Shown: piece by piece, positions 62,177 through 64,000 of the stretch | Layout of the letters: the number at the start of each line of letters is the position of its first letter | Position numbering within the stretch: the stretch's first letter is position 1 | NCBI RefSeq assembly: GCF_002563955.1 | Contig: NZ_PDJE01000001.1 | Coordinates: forward strand, 186,001-250,000 | Length of the DNA stretch: 64,000 bases | Source of the DNA: Paramicrobacterium agarici | Lineage (GTDB): Bacteria > Actinomycetota > Actinomycetes > Actinomycetales > Microbacteriaceae | Direction of reading: 5' to 3' | The notes under the pieces: model-generated | Database searches by the model: none | Seen by the model: the letters and a program-made list of their open reading frames with translations, nothing else | What the model was told of the DNA's origin: nothing | Program-made: the position numbers and the translations under genes

Positions 62177-64000
62177 ATGGGGAGAATCGCACGTGCGCTG
62201 GTCGCAACCGGTGCGGCCGCCGCGGCAGCAGCGATGCTGACCGGGGCGGCCATGGCCGGGACCGTGCCGACGGACGAGAGACCGGGTGAGCCCACGTCGC
62301 TCAACCACGCGACAGCAGCGGCGCAGCCCAACGGCACCTCGCCCGTCATGGCGCTCGGCGTCGCGCCCTCCGACGTCGACGATTTCGAGTTTCAGAGCCT
62401 CGACGTCGACTACACCATCGGCCGCGACGACGACGGCCACAGCACGCTCACGGTCGTCGAAGAGTTCACGGCGGTCTTTCCCGACGCCGATCAGAACCGT
62501 GGAATGCGCCGCAGCATCCCGACGACCTATAACGGTCAGCCGCTCAACCCCGAACTTGTCTCGATCACCGACGGCGCGGGCACAGAGCGCCCCGCTGAGA
62601 CCGACACCGAAGACGGCACGTTTCAGATGACATCTCGTGCTGACGACTACCTGCACGGGGCACAGACCTTCGTGTTCACGTACACGCTGCAGCACGTCAC
62701 GTGGTACTTCGACGAGACCGACACCGAGGAGTTCTACTGGGACGTCAACGGCGTCGACTGGAAGCAGCCCTTCGGCTCCATCGAGGCCACGCTGCACGTC
62801 CCAGCATCCCTCGCGCCCGCGATGACGGCCGAGCAGTCCTGCTACCGGGGAGCGCAGGGCAGCGCCGACACCTGCTCGATTCTGGCGACTCCGGATGCTG
62901 ATGGCGGCGCGACCGTGACGGCGCACGCCCGCGACATTTCCCCGTACGAGACGACCTCCATCGCTGTCGGATTCGAGCCCGGCACTTTCGTTCCGTACGA
63001 CACGTCGTTCTTCGCCCGCGCGTGGGGATGGTTGCAGCTCGTCGTGACGCTCGCCGCCGTCGCCCTGCTGATCCCGGCCATCCACACGCGAGTCACGAAG
63101 CTCCGCGATGCGCCCGGACGCCCCAGGGTGATCGCCGAATACGAGCCGCCGCACGACATCGACGCACTGCAGGCCGCCGTCTTTCTCGGCAAGCAGGCGA
63201 AGGCGATCCCGGCCGAGGTTCTCGAGCAGGCCGTCTCCGGCAGCATCCGCATTATCGAGGGTCGCAGAAAGTTCTTCGGCGGCGCGCGGCTGCAGGCCCA
63301 GCTCGTCGACACGTCGAAGGCAGACGGTGATGGGCGCATGCTTCTATACGGTCTCTTCGGCCCCGCACCGGCAGCCGGTGCCGTCTTCGAGTTCGGCCGC
63401 CAAGACAAACGGCTGTCGAAGACGGCGCAGAACATCATCACGTGGGCGAAGACGCAGCTTAAGTCACGCGAGTACCGCCGAACGGTGTCATCGACGGCCG
63501 TCAAAGCTCCCGCAATTCTCGGCTTTCTCGCCGCGGGCGCGTCTGTCGCACTGGGCGTCATCTCTCTCAACCTGCAGGTCGAGCCGCTGCTGCCCGTTCT
63601 GCTCATGATCGGCGCCGTCGTCGCGTGGGTCGCATGCATCATGCTCGTCGCGCACCGACCGCTGACGCCCAGGGGAGCCGAGCTTCGCGACCACCTCGCA
63701 GGTCTCAAGGAGTTCATCGAGTGGGCAGAGGCCGACAGAATCAGGATGCTGCAATCGCCGACCGGCGCGGAACGCAGGACCATCGATGCGAGCGACCCGC
63801 GCCAAGTGCTGCACCTCTATGAGAAGCTCCTGCCGTTTGCAGTGATCTTCGGGCAAGAGAAGCAATGGGCCGACCAGCTCGTCGTGCTCTACCAGTACAC
63901 CGGTGCCGCCGCGCCGACGTGGTACTACGGTGCGGCCGGTTTCAACGCGTCGGCGTTCTCTAGCGGCATATCGACGTTGTCGACAACTGCTGTCAGCGCC
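62177..64000 (+). CDS. DUF2207 membrane protein, 3' end beyond the window
   Basis: 608 codons are visible with no stop. A signal peptide (residues ~1-27, ending AMA) precedes a ~250-residue extracytoplasmic DUF2207 domain (VDYTIGRDDDGHSTLTVVEE, FTYTLQHVTWYF, EFYWDVNG). A membrane segment near residue 280 (WGWLQLVVTLAAVALLIPAI) is followed by a cytoplasmic region and two more segments near 440-490. The family is common in actinobacteria with unknown function. The end turns Gly/Ser/Thr-rich (SAFSSGISTLSTTAVSA). The ATG lies in the loop of a hairpin, and a TAGACT box 7 nt upstream suggests a leaderless mRNA. Confidence 0.82.
   Translation, partial: MGRIARALVATGAAAAAAAMLTGAAMAGTVPTDERPGEPTSLNHATAAAQPNGTSPVMALGVAPSDVDDFEFQSLDVDYTIGRDDDGHSTLTVVEEFTAVFPDADQNRGMRRSIPTTYNGQPLNPELVSITDGAGTERPAETDTEDGTFQMTSRADDYLHGAQTFVFTYTLQHVTWYFDETDTEEFYWDVNGVDWKQPFGSIEATLHVPASLAPAMTAEQSCYRGAQGSADTCSILATPDADGGATVTAHARDISPYETTSIAVGFEPGTFVPYDTSFFARAWGWLQLVVTLAAVALLIPAIHTRVTKLRDAPGRPRVIAEYEPPHDIDALQAAVFLGKQAKAIPAEVLEQAVSGSIRIIEGRRKFFGGARLQAQLVDTSKADGDGRMLLYGLFGPAPAAGAVFEFGRQDKRLSKTAQNIITWAKTQLKSREYRRTVSSTAVKAPAILGFLAAGASVALGVISLNLQVEPLLPVLLMIGAVVAWVACIMLVAHRPLTPRGAELRDHLAGLKEFIEWAEADRIRMLQSPTGAERRTIDASDPRQVLHLYEKLLPFAVIFGQEKQWADQLVVLYQYTGAAAPTWYYGAAGFNASAFSSGISTLSTTAVSA

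Overview
The window is high-GC DNA with actinobacterial gene content, and it most resembles a Microbacteriaceae-type member of the Micrococcales. The evidence is the family make-up (LytR-CpsA-Psr protein, DUF222-HNH nuclease, DUF2207 membrane protein, SufS/SufU, CebR-type operators), many GTG starts, and many genes with a -10 box only 6-7 nt before the start codon. An octamer, GGATGCTG, recurs about 57 times over both strands, far above chance. It is the most striking unexplained signal here.

Region 1 (1-4531): the right end of a small actinomycete integrative conjugative element. It holds the tail of a C5-cytosine methyltransferase, a helix-turn-helix gene, divergent genes separated by a 16-bp direct repeat, a TraB/FtsK-like DNA translocase, a 52-aa protein, an excisionase and a tyrosine integrase. 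The integrase gene runs into the 3' end of a tRNA-Ser(GCU) gene, the probable attachment site. Region 2 (4.6-16.9 kb): core genes, namely an LCP cell-wall enzyme, tRNA-Ser(UGA), a HAD phosphatase coupled to serS, a lipid kinase, a DUF559-type nuclease bracketed by four copies of a ~50-bp palindromic repeat, gdhA, two small membrane proteins, pheA, pgm and a TIG/amidase lipoprotein.

Region 3 (16.9-22.9 kb): a cello-oligosaccharide (CebEFG-like) ABC importer, a GH1 beta-glucosidase and a CebR-like LacI repressor, with two perfect TGAGAGCGCTCTCA operators after the promoter. Region 4 (22.9-34 kb): sufS-sufU, an FAD amino-acid oxidoreductase, an ArsR regulator with a zinc-type CDF exporter, an orphan DNA methyltransferase with a lipoate ligase, a histidine phosphatase, GNAT and APH-family genes, two gene relics, an NRDE protein and a lipase-like hydrolase.

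Region 5 (34-39 kb): MarR regulator, MFS exporter, type III polyketide synthase, methyltransferase and FAD monooxygenase, a probable small biosynthetic cluster. Region 6 (39-49.6 kb): a complete L-rhamnose system (LacI regulator, four-gene ABC importer, isomerase, bifunctional aldolase/dehydrogenase, kinase) with two TGAAWCG-type operators. Region 7 (49.7-58.1 kb): PepSY lipoprotein, hydroxyacid dehydrogenase, two small unknown ORFs, then a third sugar-type importer with a zinc dehydrogenase, divergent from an SDR and a FadR-type regulator. Region 8 (58.1-64 kb): DUF222-HNH nuclease, SDR, LysM-like lipoprotein, RluA-type pseudouridine synthase, and a DUF2207 membrane protein cut by the window end.

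The three ABC import operons share one design: a strong hairpin directly follows the binding-protein gene. This probably sets binding-protein mRNA above the downstream genes.
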